From contig JAHLJT010009355.1 in NCBI GenBank assembly GCA_031308135.1, positions 2,045,217-2,109,216 on the forward strand: a stretch of 64,000 nucleotides of DNA. Direction: 5' to 3'. The stretch's first letter is position 1, and each line of letters begins with the position of its first letter. The stretch is from Acheta domesticus. Its lineage: Eukaryota; Arthropoda; Insecta; Orthoptera; Gryllidae. The position numbers and the translations under genes are program-made. Under the pieces are notes generated by a model that was not told where the DNA came from, did no database searches, and worked only from the letters and a program-made list of their open reading frames with translations. Shown one piece after another: positions 11,852 through 22,790 of the stretch.

Positions 11852-12059
11852 GTAAACTGCTACATCGTGTAGCAGATCTCTATGAAAGTTGTCACTTCTA
11901 TGAGTTTTTTTCACTGGGAAGGTTTATTTACTGTTAATTCTGTTGTAACTCCACTACATGGCGCTGCAGAACAAAATTGCGCTTCATTTTAATTCAATTT
12001 CCATTCAAACTGCTCTTCACCTGGGCTTCATTGTTTCCGAGCGTTGCCTTGTGACGCAG

Positions 12060-12345
12060 GGTGAGGCACAGGAGAACCGGAGGGGCGGGCGAGAGACAGA
12101 GAAAGGGAGAGGCAGAGAGACATATGGGACAGAGGGAGGCAGAACAGCGAGGCAGAGTGACGGATAGTTGAAGAGAGTGACGGATACAGACACAGAGAGA
12201 CAAAGGAATAAAGAGAGAGAGACAAACACACAAAGAAAGACAGAAAAAGAGAGACGCAGAGAGAAACAGAGAGAGAGAGACAGACAGACAAACACTGAAA
12301 GAGACACAGAGAGATAGAGAGAAATAGATAGACACTGAGGCGTTT
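12060..12345. repeat. Purine-rich (GAGACA)n-like tract
   Basis: This is a degenerate GAGA/GACAGA simple repeat, almost pure purine on the plus strand. It makes Ser/Leu-rich frames on the minus strand that are not genes. Confidence 0.9.
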
Positions 12346-12479
12346 TCTTCTTCACAAGGATTGAATATTTAAAAAAATGGCAACGGCGGGTATTTTGTTA
12401 GTATACTTTTAGACTGTTGGGAAAGTAATAGTATACTCGTATACATCAAACACAACTTTCATCTAGGCCCAGTAATGCA

Positions 12480-12837
12480 ACGGCTCGCGTATTCCATCGC
12501 GGTGTGGCCTATGAAGCAGGAGCGCGACCGCCGCCCAGGATAACGCGCGTCGCTCGCCTCGGACGGCGCCGAGAGGCAGCGTGAGCCGCATCAGTCGCGT
12601 CATAACGCAGCGGGGCGCGTGGCGAGGGCGGCGGCGGCGGCGGCGGCGCGCTTAACGTATTCATAAGAGCATCACGCGGGCGTTGGGCGGGGGCGGGCGG
12701 CTTGCGAAATCGTTTGGAAAACAGGCTGACCCTTCCGAGCCATTACTCGAGGCGGCGTCGCGGCTCGGAGGCCATGCCGCTAGGCGGCGCTGGCGGTGGC
12801 GCTGGCGGTGGCGCTGGCGGCGGCGCGAGTGGATGGC
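12480..12837. other. GC-rich island
   Basis: CpG-rich, mostly non-repetitive sequence with short (GGC)n at 12627-12650 and (GGCGCTGGCGGT)n at 12785-12825. SINE A copy 3 abuts the right edge exactly, so the SINE probably landed in the island. No gene supported. Confidence 0.6.
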
Positions 12838-13182
12838 GGCGATGGTGTAGCGGTTAGCGTGTCGGACTGTTATACCCATGTTCGTGGTTTCAAGGCCGAT
12901 CGAAGCTGTGGATTTTTAAAGGCGAAAAAATCTTTCATTCGCCTTTCTTCGGAGGGGAAGTAAAGCCGGCTGTCTATGTTAGAAGATTTACTGCGTGTAA
13001 AAGATCCTCAAGCCTAAATGACGCCCTGAGCAAAATTGAAACCGTCTGTTTTGTCACCCAAGTAATACCTTCTCCGCTAGATGGTGAAAGGAACGTAGCG
13101 AAATGTGCGTGGTCAGACGGAAGAGCAGACCTCATGGCCCGAGTCTCGCCATGTAAAATAAGCCATCAATTCAATTCAATTT
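12838..13182 (+). mobile_element. SINE A copy 3
   Basis: Head GATGGTGTAGCGGTTAGCG, damaged box B region, family body and 3' stem-loop, ending GCCATCAATTCAATTCAA. It is close in length to copy 1. Confidence 0.9.
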
Positions 13183-13479
13183 AATGACACCTAGGATGGG
13201 ATGGTCGAGGGAAAGTTGTGGTGAACTTGGTGGGAACGGAGGTGTAGTAAAGGGTCCCAGTGGCAGATTCGGCGGTGGATTTGCCGGTGAAGCGGACGCT
13301 AGTAGAGAGGATGGTGGGGACTAAGTTACTGTAATAGTGTTGCGGTCGAGGCAGCGATTGCAGAGACAGCAATATCCATGAAGGGTAAGTGGGCTGTGTC
13401 GGGGAGTGATGGTGTAGAGAGGGTGGAAGCGAAGGCGGCTGGGACGTGGGTGAAAAGGAGGTGATGCTGGATGATAGTC

Positions 13480-13920
13480 AATGATGGCGGTTCGTGGAAG
13501 GTGGCTTCGAGTGGTTGCTGAGAAGGTCGGGCGGGTGGTGGTGAGTGATAGTGAGAGCGTTCAGCGCTTGTGGTTTGCTGGGGATGTATCTGGATGGTGG
13601 GGGTGCTCCGAGGTGGTGGGCGCTGCTCTGCGCTGTGGGGAGTACTCCGAGATGGAAGGGGGTGCCCCGAGGTGGCGAAGGGTGGTCCGAGGTGGTGACG
13701 GGTGCTCCGAGATGGTGGGAGCGCTCCGAGATGGTGGTGGTGCTCCGAGGTGAAAGGTGCTCCGAGGTGAAGGGTGCTCCGAGGTGGTGTGGGGACTGCT
13801 CCGCGCGGTGGCGAGTGCTCCGAACGGCGGCAACTGCTCCGAGGTGGTGTGGGTGCTCCGAGGTGATGGGGGTGCTCCGATATGGTGGAGGAGCTCCGAG
13901 TTTATGGGGGGGATACTCCT
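13480..13920. repeat. G-rich diverged minisatellite (GGTGCTCCGAGGTGG)
   Basis: The phrase GTGCTCCGAGGTGGTG recurs at least a dozen times with spacing of about 15-25 bp between 13600 and 13915. The array is G-rich on the plus strand. Open frames of 90-230 codons on both strands are products of the repeat. Confidence 0.85.
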
Positions 13921-14377
13921 AGTGGGACGAGTGCTGACGAGTAGCTGCAGAGGAGTTGTGGCGAGAGACGGTGGTCGCATCTGCGTGAGGCTGTGCGGCG
14001 GCGGGAGGGCGTGTGGCGGTGGGTGGCGCCAGCGAGTGCAAGCGGGCGAGCGCGAGCGCCTGGCTGCAGCGCCGGGAGGGGGGGAGGCGGCGAGAGGCGG
14101 CGAGCGTGGCGTCGTATTTAAAAAAGACGCGTAGGAAGTGACACCCATTACGCGCGAGAAATATATGAACAGCTCGCACACATCACGCCACTGCAGCGGC
14201 CGGGCGACCCGCTGGCTGCTCACTCGCTCGCCCGCCCCGCCCCGCCCCGCCATAAAGCAGCGGCAGCCAAGGAGTTACTGCCGCGACCGCCCGCCCCGCT
14301 GCCCGCTGCGCTCCGACCCGCTCGCGCCAGTCTCGTTAGAAAAAGCGGCCGCCCCGTGATTGACGCGAGGTGGCGCT
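13921..14377. other. GC-rich island, non-repetitive part
   Basis: It continues from the minisatellite and is CpG-rich up to about 14360. There is no recognisable coding content. Confidence 0.5.
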
Positions 14378-14675
14378 GTGACTCGTGATTGAATGCGACG
14401 GCTTTGTCGCCTATGAATAATTCGACCGCCCGCGAAATCTATGAGGTTGCGGCCTTCACTTCTATTACAGGTTCTTAGAATGAAGGTGAATGAAGGCGAT
14501 CCTTGTGACTGGTGAGTGGATGCGCCTATTTTGTCTACGAAAATTTCGATCGTCCGCGAAAGCTATGAGGGCGCGGCCTTCACATATAATAGGGGTTCTT
14601 AGAGTGAAGGTGGAATGAAGGCGGCCCCTGTGTCTCGTGACTAAATTCGCCTGTTTTGTCGCCTATGAATTCTTA
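14378..14675. repeat. Tandem duplication, period about 124 bp
   Basis: Landmarks recur at a spacing of 124: ATGAGG at 14451 and 14575, GTTCTTAGA at 14471 and 14595. A third partial unit (GCCTGTTTTGTCGCCTATGAA) closes the array. Confidence 0.8.
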
Positions 14676-14929
14676 TGTAACCCTGTTTCTATACAATAAA
14701 TGTAAGCAATTCATTTTGGTTTTATAAAGGTCTTAAAATTTCATAAAATTAATAAATAAAGGTACATTTGTTCACTATGGGTTATTAATCACACACTGAT
14801 GAATTCGAATTTGTTAAAGGATATTTTTATTATTTAAAGTACTGTCCTTACTTGTGTTTCCTATACACTTTTATAAAGGGGACCATGATGAAACTTGCGA
14901 GCGGATCCGCACTCACTTCGTTATGCTAC

Positions 14930-15510
14930 TGTATGAAACATTATTTAGTCTATTTATAGACGACCAGTTGATAAAGAATGATAATGAAGATGATGTAGCC
15001 TATATATTTAGAAAGTTAGCAAAGTGAGGAATTGAAATAAATGTCCAAAAGACTAAGTATATAGTGCTGAGGGTATCTCCCATGATTTAGGGACTAGGAT
15101 ATGAATCATTAAAGGAAATATGCAATACATATATTTGCGGGTCACACTAACAGCAGATGGTAGAGACGAACAATTACTGAAAAATTCTGAAGAAGTTGTA
15201 AAGTTTCTCTGTTACACTAAGTAAGAAATGACGAAATAAAAAATAAAATGAAACTGCAAAATACCTTGAACGAGATGATCAAAATTAAACTAAAATGGTC
15301 TGAACATAAGGTTAATGTCAGGTAGACTTCCACAAATGTTTGAAGATGGATATTCAATCTAAGAAGATAGAAGGAAAGACTAAGAGGGACATCAGACGTG
15401 GCAATAAGTGAAGCCATGGACAAAAGGAAAATGGAGGAAAAAGACGTGAGGGATAAAGTCATGGAAGTTAGGTTGCGCAAAACAGGCAAGGCCGTAAACA
15501 CCCGCTAATT
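14930..15510 (+). pseudogene. Decayed LINE reverse-transcriptase C-terminal half
   Basis: The frame starting near 14965 reads DDQLIKNDNEDDVAYIF and then GIEINVQKTKYIVL. This is the LINE 'YADDQ ... dL ... GL.iN..KTkym' block containing the catalytic Asp pair (the Tyr-Ala of YADD is changed). Past it, frames break repeatedly while the tail near 15330-15500 keeps a Lys/Arg-rich character. It is an old non-functional copy; clade not resolved. Confidence 0.62.
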
Positions 15511-16039
15511 AGATAAATTGTTGTTCTTTAACTGAATGTCAAAATAGAAGCTACCAAATGGTGGGAACTAGAGAAACAAAACGCGAAACTCAATGGTTCT
15601 TCCTAATTGTTCTAAGATTAATGCAATGAAAATACCAAAGACATGAATTACAAAAACAACCACTTACACTTACATTTTTAGATACTTACCATTTCTTAGA
15701 AAGTGAAAGCCAAAAGGGAGAGCTCTTATATTATCTTTGTTAAAGCAGTCTGTATTTTTTACTGAACATTTAAACTCACAGGAGTCCCTGGCTTAAGAGA
15801 GATTAGTGTAAGTTGTGAAAGAATCCACCAGCTCCGCCACCACACGTCACAGCAGCTATCAAAATGCTGCGTATAGATGCACGAGGCAACTCCGTAGTTT
15901 GAAAGATTGTGGAGCTGCACACAGCGTTTCGAACTAGCTGTCAAAAGCCACCGCGCGCAGTTCGGCGTCCAAACAAAAACGACGCGTCCGGAATTTTCCA
16001 GCGGAAGAAGCGAAGCAGAGAGACTCGCGCCGACACACG
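15511..16039. other. Spacer, nothing recognised
   Basis: AT-rich up to about 15780, becoming GC-balanced before the island. No supported feature. Confidence 0.4.
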
Positions 16040-17160
16040 AGCCAGCGGGGGGAGGACACAACAGCCGTTTGCAACGCGATGCGGCACCGCGATGCGCGGC
16101 GCGCCGTTCAAATATTCACGACGCTGCCAAAAAATATATCGACAGCTCCTCTCTTTATGGCGGTGCGCCGCGCTGCTCGGCGCTGGGTGGAGCGGGGCGG
16201 GCGGGCAGGAGCGAGGAGGAGCGAGGAGGAGCGGGCAGGAGCGAGGAGGAGCGAGGAGGAGCGAGGAGGAGCGGGGCGGAGTGGGGCGGGGCAGAGCGGA
16301 GCGTGGGGGAGCGGGGCGGAATGGGGCGGCGTGGGGAAGAGCGGAGCGGGGCGGAGCGGGGCGGAGCGGAGCGTGGGGGAGCGGGGCGGGGCGGAGCGGG
16401 GAGGAGCGGGTAAGAGCGGGGCGGAGCTGGGAGGATAGGAGCTCCGCAAAGCTGGGAGGAGCGGAGCGGGGTGGAGCCGTGAGGGGTGGGGTGGGGCCGC
16501 CGGAGAACTGGCAACGCTGTGGGTTGGCGCGGTCGCAGGGTTGCCAGATTGGGGAATTTTGTCTCAAAAATGGGGATTTTTTTCGCTGTGGGAATGGGAA
16601 ACAATAATGATATGGGGGGGAAATGGACGGGTAATATTTGGGGATTTTTGGGGGGAATTATTTTGATCTGGAGTAGAGATTGAAATATTACTCTGCCAAT
16701 CATTACGAATAAAAAAGAAACAACAGACGTGATTCTGTATAATTTTTATGTATCATAAAAGAGAAATAAATGACTAGCATGGAGAAACAAAAGCATGAGA
16801 AAAACGAAGATAGTGTAGAGTTTCGAACAGTACAAGATACGTTGATCAGTTGATATATTTAAGGGGATAGCCAGTGGAATAGCCAGGAACAGCTCATGTC
16901 ATTTGAAAATTTGAGGTATATTTTTCGTTTGGAAGTTGGAAAAATTTTGTTTTTAATTGGCGAGCTTACTTGGGGAAATTTCGTAGCAGTGGTGGGGGCA
17001 AAATAGATCGCGACACATTTGGCAACCCTGCGCGGCCGGGCCGTCGTTTCCCGTCGCGTCGCGTCGCGTCGGGGCGCGTCGGGGCGCGTCGGGGCGCGAG
17101 GTGCGATTTCTATCGCGTGGGGTCGCACGTTGCATTTTCACAGCGCGAACAGAGTGACAG
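16040..17160. other. GC-rich island split by a hAT-like element
   Basis: The GC-rich parts are 16040-16535 and 17031-17160. Between 16196 and 16500 the plus strand is G-rich, made of GAGCGAGGAG and GAGCGGGGCG decamers in variable order. The reading frames up to 232 codons on both strands are repeat artefacts. The right-hand part carries (GTCGGGGCGC)n. Confidence 0.7.
16536..17030. mobile_element. hAT-like non-autonomous element with 8-bp target duplication
   Basis: Ends are CAGGGTTGCCA (16536-16546) and TGGCAACCCTG (17020-17030), a perfect 11-bp inverted repeat. The flanks CGCGGTCG (16528-16535) and CGCGGCCG (17031-17038) match at 7 of 8 positions, the size expected for hAT target duplications. 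Inside there are runs of G (TGGGGATTTTTGGGGGGAA) and no transposase. Confidence 0.82.
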
Positions 17161-18426
17161 CGTTGTTTAACACTGGGCGCGGTGATATGTCGGCGACGTC
17201 GAAATAACTGGGGACAAATGGGGGTCGAAGTGAAATATTTGTGTGTGGACGCACGAACGGTCGCATACCAATAGGGATTAACGGTGGACCTCGGCCGAGT
17301 TATTTAACTTAATCTTTGTTTAGGTAAAGACCTTACTGTTTTAATATTTAGAATTTGTATTACCAGAACCTTTCTTTCCTCAAGTAATAATTTCATTTTT
17401 CATATAATTCGTACCGCCTTTTCTGGCTCAGTTTATCAATGGAATCGGTAATCTTAAAAGGGAAATAAGTTCACTTTTTTTGTAAAAGGAGTTGAGATAG
17501 AAATTTTCTTTGTTATTCTTCAAGCTGTAGACCTGTGTAAAAATGAAAGATGTCCTGCTCAAAGTGTGTGTTTTATTGCCAACTGAAAATTGTAATGTCT
17601 AGAAAAGAGAGAAATCCAGGACTAGTTTCTCATTCTCACATAGAGAACTAGTATTATCAAATAGGAAACGCATAAATGCTTCATGATGGCAGAAATTAAT
17701 AGTGAGGACGTCACAGACTTCAAATCCTGGCGGTCGAAGTATTTTGAGAAGGCCACCAAGTCCTTTGCTTGTCCTGGAATTCTTCACTCTGCTTTGTTAC
17801 TCTTTCCCAGTAAGGCAGCTAAGGTACGATAGAGAATATTTGGTTTACCTCGTGGCAAATAAGTACATGTGTTGATGGGCTTTATCAACTACTCATTCAT
17901 GTTGGTAAAAGGGAAGGCGCGTCCAGTTTTGCCTTTCAAGAAACTATAAGCCTCAGCTGTTCTTGCAATCAACGGAAAGAAATTAAACGATGTTCAAAGT
18001 AGTAAAATACATCCCACATGAATATCTCCGTTTCTAACAAAACGTTTTGACCAAGCCAGAGAATCAAGTGGATATCGATGAGTGGATGCTGATATTATTA
18101 ATGTAATAATAGCATTTTTCATGGCGATATAGCGCAATACGTTACTTCACATCATTATAATCTTTATTCTATAATTATACCATTTCATTAGTGCGAAAAT
18201 AAAGAAATAATTTCTTTAAATATTTAATAATAATTATTTTATAAACAAAGTAAGTCCAAGGTATAAAAACGGACCTGTACATCATAGAAATGCAAATTTA
18301 ATGTTACAAAGTAGCCCAGGCAATCAATAATGACTAGTTCTAGTACTTTTGTGTGTGAAAATCATTAAGTTTGTTTCTCAGAACTACGCAACAAGGACTT
18401 ATTTCCCTCTACAAATCACCGAATCA
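17161..18426. other. AT-rich spacer, nothing recognised
   Basis: No supported gene or repeat. Confidence 0.45.
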
Positions 18427-18985
18427 ATAGATGCATCAGTTATATCCCCTACTCAAAAAATCATCCCCACTCCAACTACACACATCCATTCATCTTTACC
18501 AAACAATGATACGACCTATATTAAGTTATGCATCTCCTGTCTGGGCCGCAGCATCCAAAAAACATATTCAGAAAATCCAAACATTCCAAAATAAATTCCT
18601 AAGAATAATCACAAAAGCACCCTGGTTCATCCCAAACTCTCAAATCCATCAAGAACTCGGTATCACACCTATCACTGTACATTTTTCCCTTCTATCCGCA
18701 AAATTCTATAACAAAATTTCTCGAATACCTTCAGCTACCCATTTCAAACTTGGCAAACAGAACCCTCATCGTAAACGTTTGAAAAGGAAATTACCCAGAG
18801 AATTTTTTGACCCTCCTTAAGCAGACTGGAAGAGATTAGCCTTTCCGTATAATATACAATGCTTCTGAAAATGTAATAATCACGAAAAAAGAAAATATCT
18901 TGCAAACTTGCTGTATCAAATAAAATCAACTACTGTACCAGTCGTTCACGGCTGCTGAGGGCCTCAGGCCAAGCAAAAATAAACA
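18427..18985 (+). pseudogene. Jockey-like LINE reverse-transcriptase C-terminus and 3' UTR
   Basis: A 129-codon frame (18431-18820) contains HLYQTMIRPILSYASPVW, then IQKIQTFQNKFLRII, then IHQELGITPI, the C-terminal 'thumb and tail' of Jockey/I-type LINE reverse transcriptases. It ends in a Lys/Arg-rich tail (KRLKRKLPREFFDPP) and a stop at 18818. The 3' UTR ends near 18985 with an A-rich tail. The 5' two thirds of the element are missing, as expected from 5' truncation during target-primed reverse transcription. The frame itself is unbroken, so the copy is moderately young. A related C-terminus lies at 21600-21760. Confidence 0.78.
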
Positions 18986-18992
18986 AAAAAAA

Positions 18993-19110
18993 TAGATGCA
19001 GCGCCTGTGATCGGGAGGTCCTCCGGTTCCACAGTGGCAGCATTTTCGACACTAGCTATATAGTAGGGTCGCGTTCAGCCGTACGGAGGAGAACGACGTA
19101 ACAGTTCTTT
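18993..19110 (+). mobile_element. Family B fragment (head region)
   Basis: Contains GCGCCTGTGATCGGGAGGTCC, ATTTTCGACACTAGCTAT and GTCGCGTTCAG, the same order as 5250-5345. It directly follows the LINE tail. Confidence 0.7.
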
Positions 19111-19263
19111 AAATATCAAAAATATGAAAAACATTCCTGATTCATAACGCAACAGATAAACAGAAAATGCTAAAGAGCAAGACACCTATTCCTTGGAGTC
19201 TTGCTGTCGCATGACGTCAGTAGTGAGGCACTGAATACGAGAATTAAGTCGGTAAGCGCACTC

Positions 19264-19465
19264 TGAGCATTTTTCCATAGAAATTAGCTCCCACCATTGA
19301 TTTAGGAACAATTTGACCACCAGTAGGAATTAAACCATTCAATCCCGAACAAATTCCATTCCTAAATACAGCCATTCTTCTTGCACCAGGAATTACAGTA
19401 ACATGAGCTCATCATAGTTCAATAGAAAATAATTATAGTCAAACCACACAAGGATTATTAAAAGA
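19264..19465 (+). pseudogene. cox3: Nuclear copy of mitochondrial cox3 fragment (NUMT)
   Basis: Using the insect mitochondrial code the frame from 19287 reads APTIDLGTIWPPVGIKPFN, then IPFLNTAILLAPGITVTWAHH, then ENNYSQTTQGL. This is the middle of cytochrome c oxidase subunit III, a membrane subunit of respiratory complex IV. Two Trp residues (in TIWPP and VTWAHH) are TGA, which would be stops in the nucleus and prove a mitochondrial origin. Upstream, TGA-GCA-TTT-TTC-CAT-AGA (WAFFHS) belongs to the same protein but is out of phase: one base is missing near 19285. Similarity ends near 19465. The copy is too short and frameshifted to be functional. Confidence 0.93.
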
Positions 19466-19481
19466 CAGAACAACACAATAA

Positions 19482-20619
19482 AATATTTGCATTTTCAATC
19501 AAAATTGTATTGCTTTTGTGTATTTCCAGAGTTCCTGGATATCACACGAGGTCCACCATGGTTAGTTTAGTATGATTATAATGGTCTGTTTTGTATGATC
19601 GGAAAATGTATAGATTATAGTAAGCGCAGTAATTAGTAATAAATTTATACTCTATATAATTACATTTGTAATGTTACATTGACATGATGGTTCTTGAATT
19701 CAGTTGGTTATGTTCAAGAAAACATCTTCAGTTACCAGCCGAATCCTCTATAAGGGATCTATTGGCGACCTTACATTGCATTATGTTTGTATTGGCACAC
19801 AATTAAAGTGACCTATTTTGAGAAAGGTAGATTTTTCGCGAAAATATTTATAACAAGAGATTCTTCGGGGCTCCTTTCTTTTCCAAGTAAGTTTCTTCTC
19901 CGATAGTAATGTTCTGCTCCATGTATTTACTCAATTAAGCAGTTGAGACTAAAACTATTTCATTACGAGTTTCTATTTGAAAGAAACCGATACTGAAATT
20001 AGAATTAGAGCCTTTCTCTGTAGTATGCCTTCTCACAGAAAGCTGTATTTTTTCTTTATATGGCAAATAAATTCTGTATTTATTCACTTTTATTTTTTGC
20101 CGACATCCCCGCCGTGAAAAATCCCCGCCTGTATCAGCGCGAGACGAAATGATTTTGGTCACTTCATGAACTTAATGCTTTTGTTAAACAGCTTCCCTGC
20201 TGCCGGCTAACTATTGTGTATTTAGAATTACTGAAAAGGATCTGTGTAACTTCGTTTGTATGTTCTTCTTTTTCTGCACATCTAAAAAGAAAAACAGACA
20301 GCTTTTATTAATATACGTTTAAAATTGTACTCACGTAACAGAAGTAAAAAGAATTACCTTTTCCAAAATTGTCTGAATGGGAATGTCTGTCAGAGGCATT
20401 TTCCCCAACCGTTTTATGCTACAGAATTCAAAATGTGTTTAAAAAGTATTTCGAAAAGATTGTAGTCTTTATTTCATTGTTATCTAGAATCTCACTGAAA
20501 GAAAAGAACTCCGACTTCGCAACGTGATCCTCAACCTTTTTCCCGCCCAGCAAAAGAAATCCAAGACCGCCTCAATGTTTATTCGCTTTTCTCTGCCCGA
20601 CCAACAGCGGCGCCAGCAC
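19482..20619. other. AT-rich spacer, nothing recognised
   Basis: No supported feature. Confidence 0.45.
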
Positions 20620-20960
20620 GATTAAAATATATTACAGGTGGGGCGGGAGTCCGTTTTACGCGAACGGAAAGCGTGAAATTTATTGTGGCGAAGATAGCAT
20701 CTCCCGGAACCGCGTACAAATTCTGCCTTCCGCCGCCATTTCGCGCCAGGTGAAACAATTGCTGGGGCCCGCGGCGCCACGCCGTCTCGCTGAGATAGCT
20801 GCCTCGCCAAGCAGTAATTCAGCGCGCCACGGACTGCCGCAATTGCGGTTTAGGGATATTTATATCGAAGCCTCCCGATTTCTCATTCGCTCCACTGATT
20901 GTTGGACTCCGTTTTCAGGGCATTTGCTGCCCTCTGTTGTTATTTATGCGAAACGACTGG
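20620..20960. other. Short GC-rich non-repetitive island
   Basis: GC-rich, unlike the C-rich islands it has no minisatellite and contains AT-rich motif clusters (AATTTATTGTGG, GCAGTAATTCAGC). This is the kind of sequence expected of a regulatory element, but that is inference. The 62-codon and 73-codon frames on the two strands have no recognisable domain. Confidence 0.4.
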
Positions 20961-21579
20961 AGAATGAGTAGGGTGTAGTGCATTATTTTGTGGAGGAGAT
21001 TTGGATTAATGTACTAATCCTTGCAGTTCTCCCCCGAGGAATTTTTTTTCTGAAAAAGGGATCGCGCTGTTTGTGTATGTAACTCATTGTTGTTCGAACA
21101 TATTATGCACGGTTATTAAAACAACTACTGGTATTAATGTAAAACTCAAATTAACTTTTAAAATTCTGATGAGATGATACGTTATTTGAAGTTTGACAAA
21201 TCGGGGTTATCTACCGACGATCAGAGAAAAAAAAGTTTTTTCAAAAATAAAAAATGAAATGCTAGCATACCTGACCCAAGTGGTGGCGTTTTTGTTCTAT
21301 TTTTTTCTAGCAACAGCACAATTAAGTAAATCAAGATCTATATTTTCAACGAGAACTAATGTATTTATATTTTCCTTTAAACCAAGACGTCTATTTTCCA
21401 GCTTTTCAATATAAGTATTTGATTAAAACAATTCACAAAATGAGCAATTTTATTTCCGCAAACATGAACATTTATGAATTAATTCAAACAAAATTGTATT
21501 GCAATCAACTGTTATTAATACTTCATAAGTGAAAAAACATATAGACCCTATAATAATTCTACAAAATAACGAATCACTG
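20961..21579. other. AT-rich spacer, nothing recognised
   Basis: No supported feature. Confidence 0.4.
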
Positions 21580-21930
21580 CGTAGGAATATGAATACTTCT
21601 ATAATTCTTCCTAACAAACATTTTCTGCAACACTCCACTAAATTTTATTCTCAAATAAACCATATACCATCTGCACTCCATTTTCAGCTAGGAAAACTAA
21701 ACCCTCACCACAATAGAATAAAACGAAAACTTCCGAAACAATTCTTTCATCCTCCTTAGCCTTTCTCATCAATAATAAAGCAAAGCAATTTAATTTATTT
21801 TTCGAATTATTCATTAGAAACATTTTGTTTCTCCTTCAACTCTTCTACTCTCAAATAAATTGTATTTCTTAGCCTTCTGCCAAAAGCCTCGCAGGCTAAC
21901 GCCCGTGAATATTCAGTAAAAGTTGTGGGA
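21580..21930 (+). pseudogene. Second Jockey-like LINE C-terminal remnant
   Basis: The frame 21630-21757 reads STKFYSQINHIPSALHF then QLGKLNPHHNRIKRKLPKQ and FFHPP before the stop. Position by position this parallels the copy at 18690-18817 (SAKFYNKISRIPSATHF, KLPREFFDPP). The 3' UTR has a comparable stem-loop (AGCCTCGCAGGCT). The sequence upstream of 21600 no longer aligns. Non-functional fragment. Confidence 0.72.
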
Positions 21931-22179
21931 CGTGAAAAGTATTGTATTAATTATAGATTTAGAAAATATTTATCTTTTTCCGCCCTCGTGTTAAGGTATC
22001 TTTTTTAAATCATGGCTCTTACACAAATATTTCTAGGAACAGGATTTCCAGAAATATTTAAAAATTAGATGATTTTAAATATTTCTTAAACAATTTTTTT
22101 TCTTGGTTGCAGTACTTTCGAGAATTGGAACGAACCGAGCCTCTAATCATATAGATTAAGTTAATGGTAATATTATTTA

Positions 22180-22790
22180 CTAGCGTGCCCGCGCGTGCTA
22201 TACCCAACCCTCTTCCTTATTTTCCAACTTCCATATTAAGGTTGTAATATATATTTTCTTCAAGACTCTCTTATCCTCCGTCACTTGTTCTCTAAACCCT
22301 TGTCAGTACAAACTATTCCTATTTAACTTTATTATCGATCAACATGGTACACCCGTGTAATTCAGTGGTATAGAATATCAAGTAATTAGTGATTTCACTT
22401 ACAGTTGCAGATTCTACAGGCCCTGAGCAGGTGGGGTAGAATCGAGAAGCGTCGAACCAGCAAAAATGTAATAGAATGGTCAAGATGATCTCATCCTGTA
22501 GATTACGTTGTGAGGCATTCGGCCTCAAAATTTTAGGTTTTAAGGCCCTAAAATGCTTCATATTCGAGTTATTTAACGATATAGATTCAAAAATGTTGAT
22601 GTGCGTTGCGGGCTGCATTTTGTATTAATATTTATTTGTATTTTTGAAACAAATCCTTGGAAGTTTTAAAGTAAAAGTGCAATTCGTCACGTCTCCGTGA
22701 AGTTGTGTTTCTTCAGAGACCTCATTTCTAAAGATTGGTTGCGTGTGAGAGCCGCAAAGGGAAGGTATACTACTGAAATAATGAAGACGA
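22180..22790 (-). mobile_element. Helitron-like element copy 2
   Basis: Read on the minus strand it starts A|TCGTC at 22790 and ends CGGGCACGCTAG|T at 22180, matching Helitron termini (5'-TC, 3'-CTRR, inserted between A and T). The 611-bp body matches the other four copies. No coding capacity. Confidence 0.75.

Noticed and set aside
13481..14253. 125- to 230-codon frames on both strands
   Set aside because: Translations of the GGTGCTCCGAGGTGG minisatellite and the adjacent GC-rich DNA.
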